Positions 34,667 to 48,126 of a DNA stretch of 64,000 nucleotides are shown here, piece after piece. The position numbers were made by a program, and so were the translations under genes. The stretch comes from Aphis gossypii (taxonomy: Eukaryota; Arthropoda; Insecta; Hemiptera; Aphididae). Every line of letters starts with the position of its first letter. Position 1 is the first letter of the stretch. Where the stretch lies: positions 34,348,001-34,412,000 of the forward strand of contig NC_065532.1 of assembly GCF_020184175.1 (NCBI RefSeq), read 5' to 3'. The notes beneath the pieces are model-generated. The model did no database searches. It saw only the letters and a list, made by a program, of their open reading frames with translations, and had not been told where the DNA came from.

Positions 34667-36906
34667 ATGTCCAATAATCCTATAATTTATGGAGTTGAAT
34701 TCCAGGTAGATACTTAATAATTAAAACATAATTAAACATTGTTGGGAAAAGAGTTTAATTTTATCAATTTTTAATTACATTTTAGGCCAGATCGTTGTGT
34801 TCTTTGCACGCTAATGTTGATCAAGACTGTTTTTTAATCGGAACTCAATCATTGATCACGTCAAATAATCAAGTGCACCTTGTTACATTACAAGAAGAAA
34901 CCAATACACTTAGTCCTCAAGTGTGTATTTAATAAAATATTGTCATTATTGTTGTATTTTACCTATAAATAATTTAAAGAAAGATAAAATTAATGACTTA
35001 AAACTGTCTTATTGTGTTGGTTTTAGATATATGAGCATAGCAGTGGTGAAATATGGTCATTAGCATCTTCTCCAACAGATAAACGTTTAATATCTACTTG
35101 TTATGCTAGTATAGAACAAGACTGTGAGAAACGTACAGCTTTATGGCGACTGCCAGAAGATGACGGTCAATTAGAAAATGTCATTACTTTTCCTTCAGAA
35201 AAGTATGGTACTGATGTTAAGGTATTTATAACTATAGTTTTATTTCTTGATTTTTAGAATTTTAAATTTCATCTAATTTAGGTGACCACGTTTCATCCCA
35301 CAAATGATGCATACATGTGTTCTGTTATTGATAATAATTTAGTGATGTGGGATGTGAGTGAAAGTGGAGTAAAAATTGTATGTACTGCAGTATTGGATGG
35401 TAAAGGTATGACATTATGTATTTTACTAGGAAATAAACAAATTGTTTTAACCAAAGTTGATATTTTATACTAGACCTATTCAAATGTTTTATCTAGTAAT
35501 CTGGATATACCTAACACTAGGACTTACAATTTCTAAAATTAAACAAAAAAAATTATTAGAGTAATGATTTTTAGTAAAATAATATATTGATTGTATTTCG
35601 TTAATGTGTAGTTGTTCATTTTTTAGGGCAACCAAGGTTTACTACTGGAAAATGGAATCCACAAAGTGTCAATTTACAGTTTGTAACTGCTGATGATTGT
35701 AATATAAAAGCTTGGGATTTAAGATCCCAGACTAAAATTGCATGGAGTTTAGATGGAGTTCATACTCAAATCATTAGGTATGATAAATATTTTATCTACT
35801 AAGTTTTGAACTACAGCATTTGCAAATAATACTTTTTTAATGCAAATTATAAAATCTACTTTTGTTTATATATTTTAATTATTTAATATTATATAAATTA
35901 AAGTTTTTTTTTTAGTTATAATAAAAAATATACTGTACTTGTCATTAATACTTAGTGTTTTTGTGATTTTAAATGTTTCAAAAGTAATATGTTTTTATTA
36001 TAATAATATTAATTAATTTTAGAGATTTTGATTTTAATCCAAATCGTCAATACTATATGGCGACATGTGGAGATGATGGGTATTCTAAGTTCTGGGATAT
36101 ACGCAATTCTAGCAAACCTGTAATATCCCGTGCTGATCATTCGCATTGGATTTGGTCTATTAGGTAACAAAATACAAAAATACTTAAGTGAAATAAATTA
36201 CATTTATTTAGTATAAATACCTATGTATATTATTTTTTATTGCAATAGTACATTTTAACTTTAAGAAATACCAAATATATTTTTTAATAATAAATTATTT
36301 ATAATATCTATTGCATATAATATATTTAAGTTTAACTTGGAAAATTACATTTTAAAATTTAATTATATATAAAAAAAATTATTATTAATGCTTAGTACCT
36401 ATATTTTACAGAAATTTGAGAACATTAATCAAATAGTAAAATTAAAAAATATTTTATTTTAAGTTAAACTTAAAATTAAAAACCTAAGCACACATTTTTT
36501 TACATTTTGGATTTATAATTATTATTTTTAAAATTTAAATAAGTAGTCCTCTTTATTTTTCTGTTTAACTTAATTAGCCACCATAATTTTTTTTGTTTAT
36601 TATTGCGATTCATTTTATAGGTATAACCCAGTACATGATGAATTAATTGGAACAGCCTCAAGTGATGGTCAAGTCTTAATAACGCGTTTAGCTGGGATTT
36701 CATCAGCTGCCATTGAAAATGAAGATTTAAAAACTAAAACTTCCATTGAAGATAAAATAGTAGCTACGTGTGATCAACATGAAGATTCTGTGTACTGTGT
36801 TGAGTGGTCCTCTGGAGATGCATGGATATTAGCTTCTTTAAGCTATGATGGTCGTTTATTGCTTAATAAAGTACCAAAAGACGAACAGCTTCGAATTTTA
36901 TTGTAA
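34667..36906 (+). CDS. EIPR1: EARP/GARP complex-interacting protein 1 (TSSC1), WD40
   Basis: EIPR1 is a WD40 protein that associates with the EARP and GARP tethering complexes in endosomal recycling and dense-core-vesicle formation. Coding exons are 34667-34705, 34786-34920, 35027-35221, 35282-35405, 35627-35777, 36023-36163 and 36621-36906. Phases close to give 356 aa, somewhat shorter than the human protein (about 387). The start MSNNPIIYGVEFQARSL matches the family N-terminus. WD-type blade ends are visible as LVMWDV, IKAWDL and SKFWDI, together with HSHWIWSIRYNPVHDELI and HEDSVYCVEWSSGD. There is no signal or membrane segment. ATTAAA at 37209-37214 is a possible poly(A) signal. Confidence 0.95.
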
Positions 36907-37784
36907 AGGGAACATTTTCCAATACTATTTTTTCAAACATCAATTATATTAAGGTTTAATCTGTTATATTAATACATTCTATTACTTTTAAGGAAAACAA
37001 TACACATCTACGATCTACTGAATTAAATTATGTCTTATAGATTTTGACTATATATTTTAGTTAAATCTTTATGAAAATAACTAAATTTAAGTACACACAC
37101 CCATTCTAATTTTATTATAGGTACCTAATACCTATATAAAATACATTTTATAATATAACTATATATTTATTTGTTTCAAAATGCTGTTGTTTTTATATTT
37201 TTGTTTTTATTAAAGTTTGTTTAAGATGTTTCTGTGGTAGGTATATTCAATGTTTTTTACTTGTATAAGTCTTATAGCTGGGATCATTCTGTTAATTTGT
37301 GCAATACCGAGAATGTTACCAGTTGAGACAGTGATTGTTTATAGTGACCGGTTGTAATAGCAACCGATTGCTATAACAAGACACATACATGTACAGATGT
37401 ATCTGTATGTAGTGTAGATACTTTTTTGTTATTTTTATTATAATTTTTATCCAGTGTTTAGAAAGTTCACTCGAAAATAAAATATTTCATTCACTTTTAT
37501 TTTTTTTAAGAAATAGGTTATTTTATTTACATTTTAAAATAAAATGAATACCTATTGGACTGTTCATTAAAATCATCATTTTATAGATCTAATTACAATG
37601 TTGTATAAGCTATAGATCATTTTTAAACAGTTGTTTTTTATGTATGTAATAATTAAATGTTATGTAATACTTTATTTTAATAGAAAAAAAAATCTTGTAT
37701 AATAACAATTAATAATATATAGGCAAAATAAGATAATCAATTTTTATAAAACATATAATCCTTATTTATACATCCAATATAGTC
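36907..37784. other. EIPR1 3' UTR and AT-rich spacer
   Basis: Contains the candidate poly(A) signal ATTAAA at 37209-37214 and, at 37353-37376, a short inverted pair around TAGCAACCGATTGCTA. No coding exon is seen. Confidence 0.4.
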
Positions 37785-37988
37785 ATGGGCGCCCATTCGT
37801 GATGGTGGGGGGGGGGGGGGTAAGATAGTGTACTAGCCCCTCCTGGGCAAAAAATATAATGAACTTGTAGTTCAATAATTATAGCATATTTACATTTATT
37901 AGTGAAAATAACATCAAATCTTATTGTGTTACAATTGAGATTTTTTTTTAATTTGACTACCTCTAAAATTTTACCTATGGGCGACCAT
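37785..37988. repeat. MITE-like element with G14 tract
   Basis: The ends ATGGGCGCCCAT and, inverted, ATGGTCGCCCAT form 12-bp terminal inverted repeats with one mismatch. AATATAG and AATATAC lie near the two edges and may be an imperfect target duplication. A run of 14 G (37807-37820) lies near the left end. There is no ORF. Confidence 0.45.
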
Positions 37989-38339
37989 TAATATACACTA
38001 CAAATTAAAAAATTATCTTACTATAAACATTGTTTAATATTGCATTTGTCAACATCATCACATGGATATAATGATTAAATGATAGAAAAAATGAAATTTT
38101 ATTTTTCATTTGAACGACTTAAAAATCGTTATGATCTGAAGGTTATATCGTGATGACTTGTAATTATTATAAAATAATATTTTTTTGTCGTTAAAAATAT
38201 GTGATATAGTCGGATGGTCTTATAATATAAAAGATACATTAATGTGTTTTGTATACTATGTATATTTATAGTTTATTTTGAAACGTTTCTATATTGTTTA
38301 AAATGCATAAACAATACGTTTTTTAATGTTGTATCCGCC

Positions 38340-39949
38340 GTGAATTGGAGTGAATCGTAATGTTATCCGGTTAGACATTTAGTACACCGTTTCAAAACTG
38401 TCGGGGACTTGCGTTTGTTAATCAGACTACGGCCGACGGCGCGTAGTTCGACTCTAGTGGAAAACGTCATCACAGCGAATGAAGAATGAACAGCTCAATA
38501 ATTAAAATAAACGACGGGGCTGGACTAATAAAGAGTAATAATTATCAATTCAAATTATTTTGACCGTTTGAGCTATCGGCTGACGTCGGCCGCGTCATTT
38601 GTGCGGTCGACAGTTCGACACTCTACAGTAGGAACACAGAACGATTTATGCTCGTGTACTCGTGTAGTCCGGTAGTCGACGTAAGTTCGTATTCGTCTAC
38701 GGGTCGGAGAGAGGAGTAAGAGGAGGGGTTTATTGGCGCCTTCGGTCACATTTTGATTTCGGAACGAGCGGCGTGACAATATCGTCGCAGAGCTGTGTCA
38801 CGTTGGCAGCACTCGGGGACCCGTAATTTTCGTTTTTTTAGTTTTGGCAATCGACGAACCGCGCGCCAACGTCGTTTGCGTCCGAGCGAGGAGGGACACC
38901 TCTCTCCGTCCGCCCTCCGTCGACAATCGTGGGCGAGGCGCCGGGTGGCGGTGCTCGCGCATTGTGTAACCGAGTCTCTCTCTCTCTCTTAGTCGGACGT
39001 ATTGACGGTGTCTCGCTCGCTCTCAGTCATTGGCTCGACGCAGCAGCGTACACTGTTCGGTTCTTGGGTCACATCGTTGCCGCCGTTTTGAATTTCTGGT
39101 GGTGCCTTCGTTGACCGTTCGCACTCAGTTGTCACCACTCACTCGTCTCGAACGTTTGTCCCAGTTTCAATATCGCGTTGGCCGTGCGTCAGAGAGGTCG
39201 TGTCGTACGCTGTGTGTAGAGCGTTTCGTCGTCGTGCGAAAACAAAAAAAAAAATTGTAATAATAAACCAACACTCGTATAAGTCATGTCATAATAATAA
39301 TAATATGTATAATAATCGATAGATAATTGCATTGATGTTTATTAATAGTAGTCGTGGTGGTGAACGGCGAGCAGGGAAAGTCCGGCGATATCCAATGATC
39401 CAATGTAGAAAACGATCGATTCGTACCTATACCGCTCTAATGTGTAACGATAATCGTCGTAACGCTTCGTCGCAATTACTCATATTACTGTGGTAGCAGT
39501 AATGTTTACCATTAATTAATGTTTATGTCGGAACGTAGCGCCGCTCACCCGTTTTGTTTTTCACTCAGAAATTTTTTTTCTTAATTTCCCATATCCCCTC
39601 CCGTCTCGAAATCGTGCCTACCGACTGTACTATCGTTTGAAACACAATTTGATTTCGCAGACCACGGTACGCCAGTACACGACGCTTTGTTATGGTGTCA
39701 GTGCGACATTTACGACCGTAAACGACGTTGTTGTCGACCGTTCGATTATTGTTTTGTTATTATATAAATTGTCTAGCGATTAATCATAAGTTTGATACCG
39801 GGTTCCTCTATCATTGCATCAACCACTAATCTATCTGTTCTGGGAAAGAAATTATTTTTTGTTTTAAAAAAATCACTGCTTAATATAACGTGTATTTGTT
39901 ACCAACCAGGTCGTAAGCTGTCGAAAGAACGACACTTACCCAAGTCATA
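38340..39949 (+). promoter_or_regulatory. GC-rich promoter and 5' leader region of ALDH4A1
   Basis: From about 38.4 to 39.27 kb the sequence is CpG-rich and includes a CT repeat (38973-38988, GAGA-like on the other strand). The open frames are compositional artefacts. The ALDH4A1 start is preceded by an acceptor (TTGTTACCAACCAG, ending at 39909), so a non-coding first exon upstream is likely; its donor was not identified. No other gene on either strand claims the island within the window. Confidence 0.5.
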
Positions 39950-42900
39950 ATGCTGTCGAACGCCAATCGTTTCTCATCGGCCACGCTGAAAGGATTTCAA
40001 AGGTAAAAATACTTTTAAATATATTATCTACTGACTTTTTTTGACGGGTAGGGGGTGTGTAATATGACTGTTTATTTAAACGAGGCTAACGAATTACAGA
40101 TGATCCGAGGCATTGGTTTGAAATCTAGATAGTAGGTTTACAATATATTATATTAGGTATATGTCGTTTTACACTAATCGAATACATTATTTTACTGTAT
40201 GGCATTACGAGATTCGAATTTTAAAACTTAATTTTCAGGCTTTGTAATGGCTTTTTTTGTATAGGTTATTTAAAATTAAGCGCATATATTATTCAGTATA
40301 TTCTAGGCTTTAGACACAATTATGTACAATTACAAAATTTCCTATTATTTGTTGTTTTAATTTAGAACTTTCATGATTGGTTACAGTTTGAAAAACCTAA
40401 CCTATTCTTTTATACACTTAACATACCTACCATTTAAATTTAAAGTAGGTTTTTAAAAACAAATATTTTATGTTTCAACTGTTGAATATTGTCTATTATT
40501 AGTAATAATTTATTACCTAGTAAAGAGCTGAGAATGCTTGAGAATTAATTATCAATGTTGCCTAGGGTCATGGTTTTAAAATTTATTTTACGACGATTTA
40601 CATAACCACTATTGTTATGTAAATAAATAATTAAGATAGTAATATACACATTTTTTTCTAGTTGATATACATTTGAAGTTGTTACTATGCTTTTAAAATG
40701 TATATTAAATGATTACACTAATTTTATTATTTTAGTTGATAATAATTTACATCTTGATAAATAAATTTAATCAAGCATCTATGTAAGTCTAATATCAAAT
40801 ATAATAGTTTTTATTTCATCTAAGATTTGACTAGATTTGAGGTATAATTGGAATGTAAAATAGAATGTTTGAATACTGGCAAACTTTCCAAATCTAAAAG
40901 TGTAAATAAAAATCAAGATCTCTAATGTATTCCATATTATTTTTACAACTAGACTTAACGTCATCTGTTTCATATAAGTTATTGTGTTAAATATGTTTTA
41001 TACAATATATTTAAAACACTAATAAATATTAAAAATAAAACAATGATACCTATGTTTATAATACCTAGGTATGTTTTAAAATTATTTTGGTGGATGTTTC
41101 ATTTATTTTAAAATCTATTTAAAACATAAATAAGCACTAGTTGACACATGATTAACCTTGACCAGTATTTTTAACTGAAGACATTAATAACATTGACTAA
41201 AATAGATTGATAAATGAATATTTAAAAGTGAACCAAATCAAATACTCATGAAATATTTACCTCTTGCATACTAAATTGTAAAATATACTTGACCAAAAAA
41301 TGGGACTATCAAATATATTATAATATTTAATGTACTAGGTACTTGTTTATAGTTTGGAAATAGTTTAATGCATTATTTTATTTTTAGTTTATGTTGTCGA
41401 AGCATTGGATCCCTTTCACTGCCTAAAGTTAAAGATTTTAGTGTTGAAAATGAACCACTTTTAGGTAAGCAAATGTAAGTTATATTAGTTATATTAGGTA
41501 ACATCTTTCTCCCTTATTAAGTTACATATTCAATTAAAACAAATAGTTCTGTGTCATGTAAAGGAGAAAATAATGTATAGATTAAAGTATAATATACCAA
41601 ATTCTGGATCTATTAGAAAAAAATTGTTATCAGTCAATTATAATAATCATTCAATGGTTTTTTAATTGAGGTCAAAGTAGCGTGAAATTAAGAACTTAAT
41701 CTAAAAAAATATATAGTAATGTGTAGCTTATTTATGTTCTTATAATAATAAATTATATATAATCAGTTTAATAATAAATTACTCATTTAATTATTATATT
41801 GTATTAATATTTTCTTTTAAATTTATTCAGAAATGTTTGCAAGTATTTGTTTATTGTTTTTTATATGGCTCTTAATATTATTTCTTTATTTTTTCCTTCA
41901 ATATGAATGATAGGTTATTATAATAGTTCTAAGTTATAAACATAACAATATTTATTTTTAGTTGATTAATAACTTGATAACATTTGGTGTTAATATTTAT
42001 TTAGAATATTTGCCTGGCAGCAAAGAACGAAAAGAAATCGAAGCTGAATTAAAACGCTTGTCTAATAACGTGGAAGATGTACCTATTATCATTGGTAATG
42101 AAAAATTCAAGACTAAAGATGTTAGATATCAAGTCATGGTAAGACTTTATTTTAGGCTTATTGTATACCCATGTATTTAATTATAATAATAGATACCATT
42201 ATAAATCTAAAATATTAATAAATAAATTTATTTTAATATAACATTTGAATATGGAAAAAAACTAATATATGGATTTATTTTAAAACTGTTCAATATATCA
42301 TTTGTAAAACATTTAAGTATTATTTTCAACCAAATATTTTTCTTTATTTGAATGTTTTTTATTTTATCATTTATATCTATTATTTATTCTTGTTTAATAT
42401 ATTTGGACTTATTATTCATAAATAGTTGATCTTTTCTTCTATAACTCAGATTTATGAAGATTTATAGTTGATGGGATTAATAAACAAAATATTAGATTTT
42501 TAATGTACTTCTTCTAATGATATTACTCTTGATTTTAGCCACACAATCATGGAAAGAAAATTGCAAAATTTTACTATGCAACATCAGTAAGTATTTATAT
42601 ATTAACCATTCAATTATTAATATCCAGTTTTATTAAAAATTGTGTATGCCCTAAAGGATTTAGTGTCAAAAGCAATTAAAGTTGCTACTGAAGCTCAAAC
42701 AAAATGGGATGCTGTACCTTTAGAAGAAAAAATAAGCATTTGGCTTAAGGCTGCAGATTTAATGGCGACCAAATATAGAATGAAATTGAATGCAGCTACT
42801 ATGCTTGGTCAGTCTAAAACAGTTATCCAAGCTGAAATTGATGCAGCTGCTGAATTAATAGATTTTATCAAGTTTGTCAAAAGTGTGAATATAATAGTTG

Positions 42901-45900
42901 AAAATTGTTGTACTAATATTAATCAAATTATAGATTAAATGCATTTTTTGCTAAGGAATTGACAAAATACCAACCAATTAGTGAAAATAAAAAAGTCACA
43001 TTAAATAGTTTACGTTATAGAGGCCTTGATGGGTTTGTTGCTGCTGTGTCTCCTTTTAATTTTACAGCAATTGGGGGGAATTTAGCATACACTCCTGCTT
43101 TAATGGTAAGTATTGATTTTCATACAATTTTTATTTTATTTTATTTATTAATGATTATATTTTCTAGGGATGTTCTGTTTTATGGAAACCTTCAGATACA
43201 GCTTTGTTATCAAACTGGGTAATATATGAAATAATGACTGAAGCAGGAGTTCCAGCTGGTGTAGTTAATTTTATCCCAGCAGATGGTCCTGTATTTGGTG
43301 ATACTATTACCGGATCACCACATTTATCGGGTATCAACTTCACTGGATCTGTTCCGTAAGAAATTTTATATAAAACTAATAAGTTCTGAATAATCTATTT
43401 ATGTTCTATTAAATTAATGCTATAGATTTTAATTTAGGCATTCTATTTATTGTCTTTACATTGTAAAGAATACAGTATGATTTTTAACATAATGGTTTTT
43501 TTTTTTTTTTTTTAGTATTCAATCCGTAGATTGGTTTACAATAAAATATGTTCTCTCCATGATTCTCTGTCTTGTGCTTTATCTTTGAGTTGTTTGTACG
43601 AATCGACTCTTGCATCTTTAATTTATTTGACTTAATGTAACATGTTCTTGGCCTACCTCTTCCGCGTTTCCCTTCTATCATACCTTCCAGTATGAGGCTA
43701 TGGAGTTCTTCATTATGTCTATCATATGCCATCGTCTTGATCTTAAATTATTTAGCAACATTCTTTTCTCTTTGACTAAATCTAATACTTCTTCGTTAGT
43801 CTTCAATTCTGTCCATTTTATTTTCTCCATTTTACGCCAACACCACATTTCAAAAGCTTCTAAAGCGGTTTCCTCTTTTTTGTTCAACGTCCATGTTTCA
43901 CAACCATATAATGCTGTACTCCATATGTATGTTTTAATAAAACGTTTTCTTGTTCTTTGATTTACATTTTTTGATGTTAGTAATTTACTGTTAAGTAGAA
44001 ATGCCTTTTTTGCTTGCCCTATTCTACTTTTTATTTCCTTTTTTGATCTTCCTTCATTATCTATTATACTTCCCAAATATTTAAATTGATTTATTTGTTC
44101 TATTCTTTTTCGTTTTAGGGATATGTTAATGTTTGGCTCATTTTGTTTACTACATATCATTACTTTTGTTTTTTCCGTATTTATATTTAATTTGTATTCT
44201 AGAAATATGTTATCCATTTCAATAATTGCTGTTTGTAGATCGTTTTCAGATGTGTCGATCAAAACCATATCATCTGCAAAGCGTATCATCGATATTAATA
44301 TACCTCCTATTACCACTCCTATCATTTGTTCTTCTAGCTTTTGTTTTATATCTCTTATCGCTAGTTCAACGTAGACATTAAATAAAGATGGTGACAGTGG
44401 GCACCCTTGTCTTACTCCTTTCTATATATTAGCTGTCTTTGTTGTGGAGTTGATTTTGATTTCCGCTTCTTGATTTTTATATATTGCGTGTAGAACGTTT
44501 CTATCTTTAATGTCTATTCCAACATTGTTCATTATGTTAAACAGTATTTTCCAATTGTCATTGTCGAAAGCTTTTTCTAAATCTACAAAAGCCATAAAGG
44601 TTTTCTTTTGCCTATCTATTTGTTTTTCTAATACTATTCTTAAGCTTAAAATTGCTTCCCTGGTACCTTTGTTTCTTCTAAAACCATATTGATCGTAGTC
44701 TAGCTGTTCTTCAATTCTATTTCCAACTCTTTTACTTATAATTATTGCTAGGAGTTTAAAAGCATGTGAAATTAGGCTTAAGGTTCTGAAGTTATTGCAT
44801 TGATCTGCCCCTGTTTTTTTCGGTATTAGTACAAGTGTACTTTTGTAAAAGTCTTTTGGAACAGTCCCTGTATTGTATATATCATGTATTAATTTAAATA
44901 GTTCTTCTTTTGTCTTTGTGCCGGCGTATTGCAGTAACTCTGTGTTTATATTATCTGGTACCAGTACTTTATTTGCTTTCATAATTTTTAATGCATATTC
45001 AAATTAACATAATGGGTTAAATATACATTTATAACTTAATTTACTATATTTATAAACTTCTTAATTAATTCAATTAAAATAATTAACTTATCCATCTTGT
45101 GCTTTATTTAAATTATTGGATATTAAAATATTGTACTTTCTTATTTATGTTAAAAAATAATTACAAATGACAGAATATAGTTGGTTGATTAGTTTTTGTC
45201 TACCTGTTGGAAAGATCAGCTGATTGTTAAAAAACGGATTTAAAAATTTGTAATTGTTTAAATTAATAATAATAAACATTCTGACTATACCCTGTTCAAA
45301 ATAAGATTGTACCTTGGTGGTTAACTTGTGTGCTGCTTCGTTCCGCAGAGCTAGCCTTACGAGCTTTACCTATTGAAATTATTGTCTCACTATAGGTCTG
45401 ACTGTCAGTGACAAAAACTGATTGGTGCCAAGGTATGACCTCACTCTTAACAGAGTATATTTTATGTTTGTCATTTTTTATAAAGATATGGTTTCTCTGC
45501 AACATTAAGCAGTGAAACAGCATGGCGTCATAATACCTAACGTGTCTAGACCAATAGTTGACACTAGACGTCGCTTCAAAACACGGCAGGAAAATTTTAC
45601 CTTAATAATAGTATAATTGATAAATGAAATAATATGTCTTAGTAGTTATCAATATTTTATATTATTATGCACACATAAATTGAATGCCCATTTAAACTTA
45701 AAATAATACATTAAACTAAATTATTTTATCTATGCATTGATTTAGTTTTAAGAAAAATGTCAAATTCAAATCATAGGTTACCATTAAAAAAAAAAACCCT
45801 AAAATATGATTATAGTGATATGTTTAAGTTAAGATCTTTTTTTATAAATACAGAAAAAAATTATAGAATAATATTATTTGTACATAATATAGAATATAAA

Positions 45901-48126
45901 ATTAGTTGGTTCATTTATATTTTATTTTGTATATCTTAATTTATTTTTTGATTATTTTTTGTAGGACATTTAACCGACTATGGACCCAAGTTGGACAAAA
46001 TATAAATAGCTATGTTAACTTTCCAAGATTGATTGGAGAGTGTGGAGGTAAGAATTATCATTTTGTACACCCATCAGCTGATGTGACATCTGTTGTTACT
46101 GGCACCATTCGATCTTCATTTGAATATTGTGGTCAGAAGTGTTCAGCCTGTTCCAGACTATACGTTCCTCAATCGTTATGGCCTAAAGTAATATTGTTAT
46201 TTATAATTATTCCTGTTGTATTTACTTTTAATTGTTTTTTTCTTTTCCGTAAATAGATTAAAGAAGGACTATTAGAACTGCGTAATAAATTGAAAATTGG
46301 TGATGTCAATGAATTTGATTCGTTCGCTTCAGCAGTTATTGATGATAAAGCATTTAATCGTATTGTTGGGTATATTGAACATGCAAAGAAGTCTCCTAAT
46401 TTGGAAATAATTGGTGGAGGACAGTATGACAACAGGTAATTAAATATAATATATTTAACATTTTAACAGTTTATCATTGTATGTGTATATAATAATATTA
46501 TTTTTCGAATTTAGTAAAGGATACTTTATACAGCCAACTATAGTTGAAACAAAGGATCCTTTAGATAAAATTATGACTGAAGAAATTTTCGGGCCTCTTT
46601 TGACTGTTTATGTTTATAATGATTCAGAAGTTGATAAAACAGTTGATCTCGTCGTTAGTTCTACTCCTTATGCATTGACTGGAGCTGTATTTGCTCAGGA
46701 CAAGTAATAAGACATTCAAATAACACAATTTATGTAATTATTTACTATTTTATTTTTATTTTTACAGAAACTTTTTAAAAAAATCTCTTGAAACATTAAA
46801 GTATTCAGCTGGTAATTTTTACCTTAACGATAAGTCTACTGGTTCTGTAGTGGGACAACAACCATTTGGTGGAAGCAGAATGTCAGGTAATTTGAAATAA
46901 TTTTTAAATTCATAATGTGCTGTTCAATTATATAGTTATAAGTTTCTTATAAGTCATTATAAAATAAAATAAGTGTATAGTTAATTTTGTTTTTTTCAGT
47001 TTATAATAAACTGAATTTAGGAATAATTGTATTATTAAAATTAGATTTCTCCACTGTTCATAGTTTTAAATATACATATGATGCTGTGGGAGTCATAATC
47101 TTTGATAAATACTTTTTACTACAAACTAAATGTTACTTTTTCCAAAGGCGGCTATTGTTTATTTAAAAAAGTGCTTAAGTAGTAATATGCACCCCTTTCA
47201 TTGATAATAAAAAATGTATTCACTAGGTATATAGTATCTGTGAAGTAAATGCATTTAAAACTAAAGGTTTTTATATGGCCAATTTTAAAAAAATCAAAAA
47301 ATACAATATAATCAACTTTAAATGGTGGTAGGTTACTTTACTAAAGCTTGAAATATTGGTAAAGGGTACTAGTTCTTTTAAGTCAGCACCTGTACAATTT
47401 TTTTAAATAGTTGCTACTATAAATTATTTGCTTAATTTCCATAAAACTCTTTCCATTTGATATAAGATGTGTAATTTCTAAAGTATTTTATTCATGGACC
47501 ATTTAATAGTTAGTTTGGTTTTTTTTTATGACGTTTAAACATTTATTTTTTGATTATTGTTTTGTTTATATTAAAAGGTTAGATTTATAGACGTTTCTCT
47601 TTAAAAAATAATAGAATATTAATTGATTCATGAAAGTTATTAGTTATGATATATTTGACTAAATATCTATTTTTGATGGCGGCAAAATATAAAGAATGTT
47701 TTAATTATACTTCAAATCAGTATGCCAAATATATAAAATGTTCTGAATATGTGCATTATAATTAACTGTGCTTATAAAATTGAACATGATGAGTATGATT
47801 GTTTTTTTTTAATGGGTGTATATAAGGCTCTAATACAATATTTCTTCATAAAATGTAAATTATCTTAGCAATATAATTGACTTAATTCTATAAATTATAT
47901 TTTATACTTATAATTACAGTTATATAATATATTAATATAATATTAATTTACAATTTCTAATTTTATTTTCTTGAATTTTTTAAATTCTTATTATAAATAT
48001 TTTTTTTTTTTAGGTACAAATGACAAAGCTGGTGGTCCCCATTATGTTCTACGATGGACGTCACCTCAATCTGTTAAAGAAACATTTGTACCATTGACTG
48101 AATGGAAATATCCTTACATGGGTTAA
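39950..48126 (+). CDS. ALDH4A1: Delta-1-pyrroline-5-carboxylate dehydrogenase, mitochondrial
   Basis: The enzyme oxidises glutamate-gamma-semialdehyde (from P5C) to glutamate with NAD+, the second step of proline breakdown in the mitochondrial matrix. Coding exons are 39950-40002, 41388-41464, 42005-42138, 42539-42586, 42657-42871, 42934-43105, 43168-43355, 45965-46187, 46257-46435, 46515-46703, 46768-46886 and 48014-48126; the frame closes to 569 aa (human 563). The first 30 residues lack acids and are Arg/Ser-rich, like a mitochondrial targeting peptide. Visible signatures are SPFNFTAIGGN, GINFTGSVP, the general base E321 in GECGGKN, the catalytic C355 in GQKCSACSR, the EEIFGP motif and QQPFGG. 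Intron 7 carries a LINE insertion. AATAAA occurs at 48703-48708 and 48874-48879. Nothing suggests inactivation. Confidence 0.96.
43496..45003 (-). mobile_element. 5'-truncated non-LTR retrotransposon (LINE)
   Basis: It is inserted in ALDH4A1 intron 7, antisense to the gene. On the minus strand it encodes reverse-transcriptase pieces: STLVLIPKKTGADQCNNFR, AFVDLEKAFDNDNW and QGCPLSPSLFNVY. These are followed by the catalytic IRFADDMVL (near 44270-44283), the YGCETWTLNKKE and MWCWRKMEKIKW tail, and finally GKRGRGRPRTCY. One in-frame stop (44422-44424) splits the RT, and a frameshift near 43710-43730 separates the tail, so it is not functional. A 19-nt poly(T) at 43496-43514 is its poly(A) tail. 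A perfect 12-bp duplication TTAACATAATGG flanks it at 43484-43495 and 45004-45015, indicating fairly recent target-primed insertion. The endonuclease domain is missing. Confidence 0.92.

Noticed and set aside
38573..39260. ORFs of 60-76 codons upstream of ALDH4A1
   Set aside because: Overlapping frames on both strands in a CpG-rich promoter with no family resemblance; better explained as 5' leader or promoter sequence.
43700..44692. Plus-strand ORFs of 60-86 codons in ALDH4A1 intron 7
   Set aside because: They are the reverse strand of the LINE reverse-transcriptase sequence.
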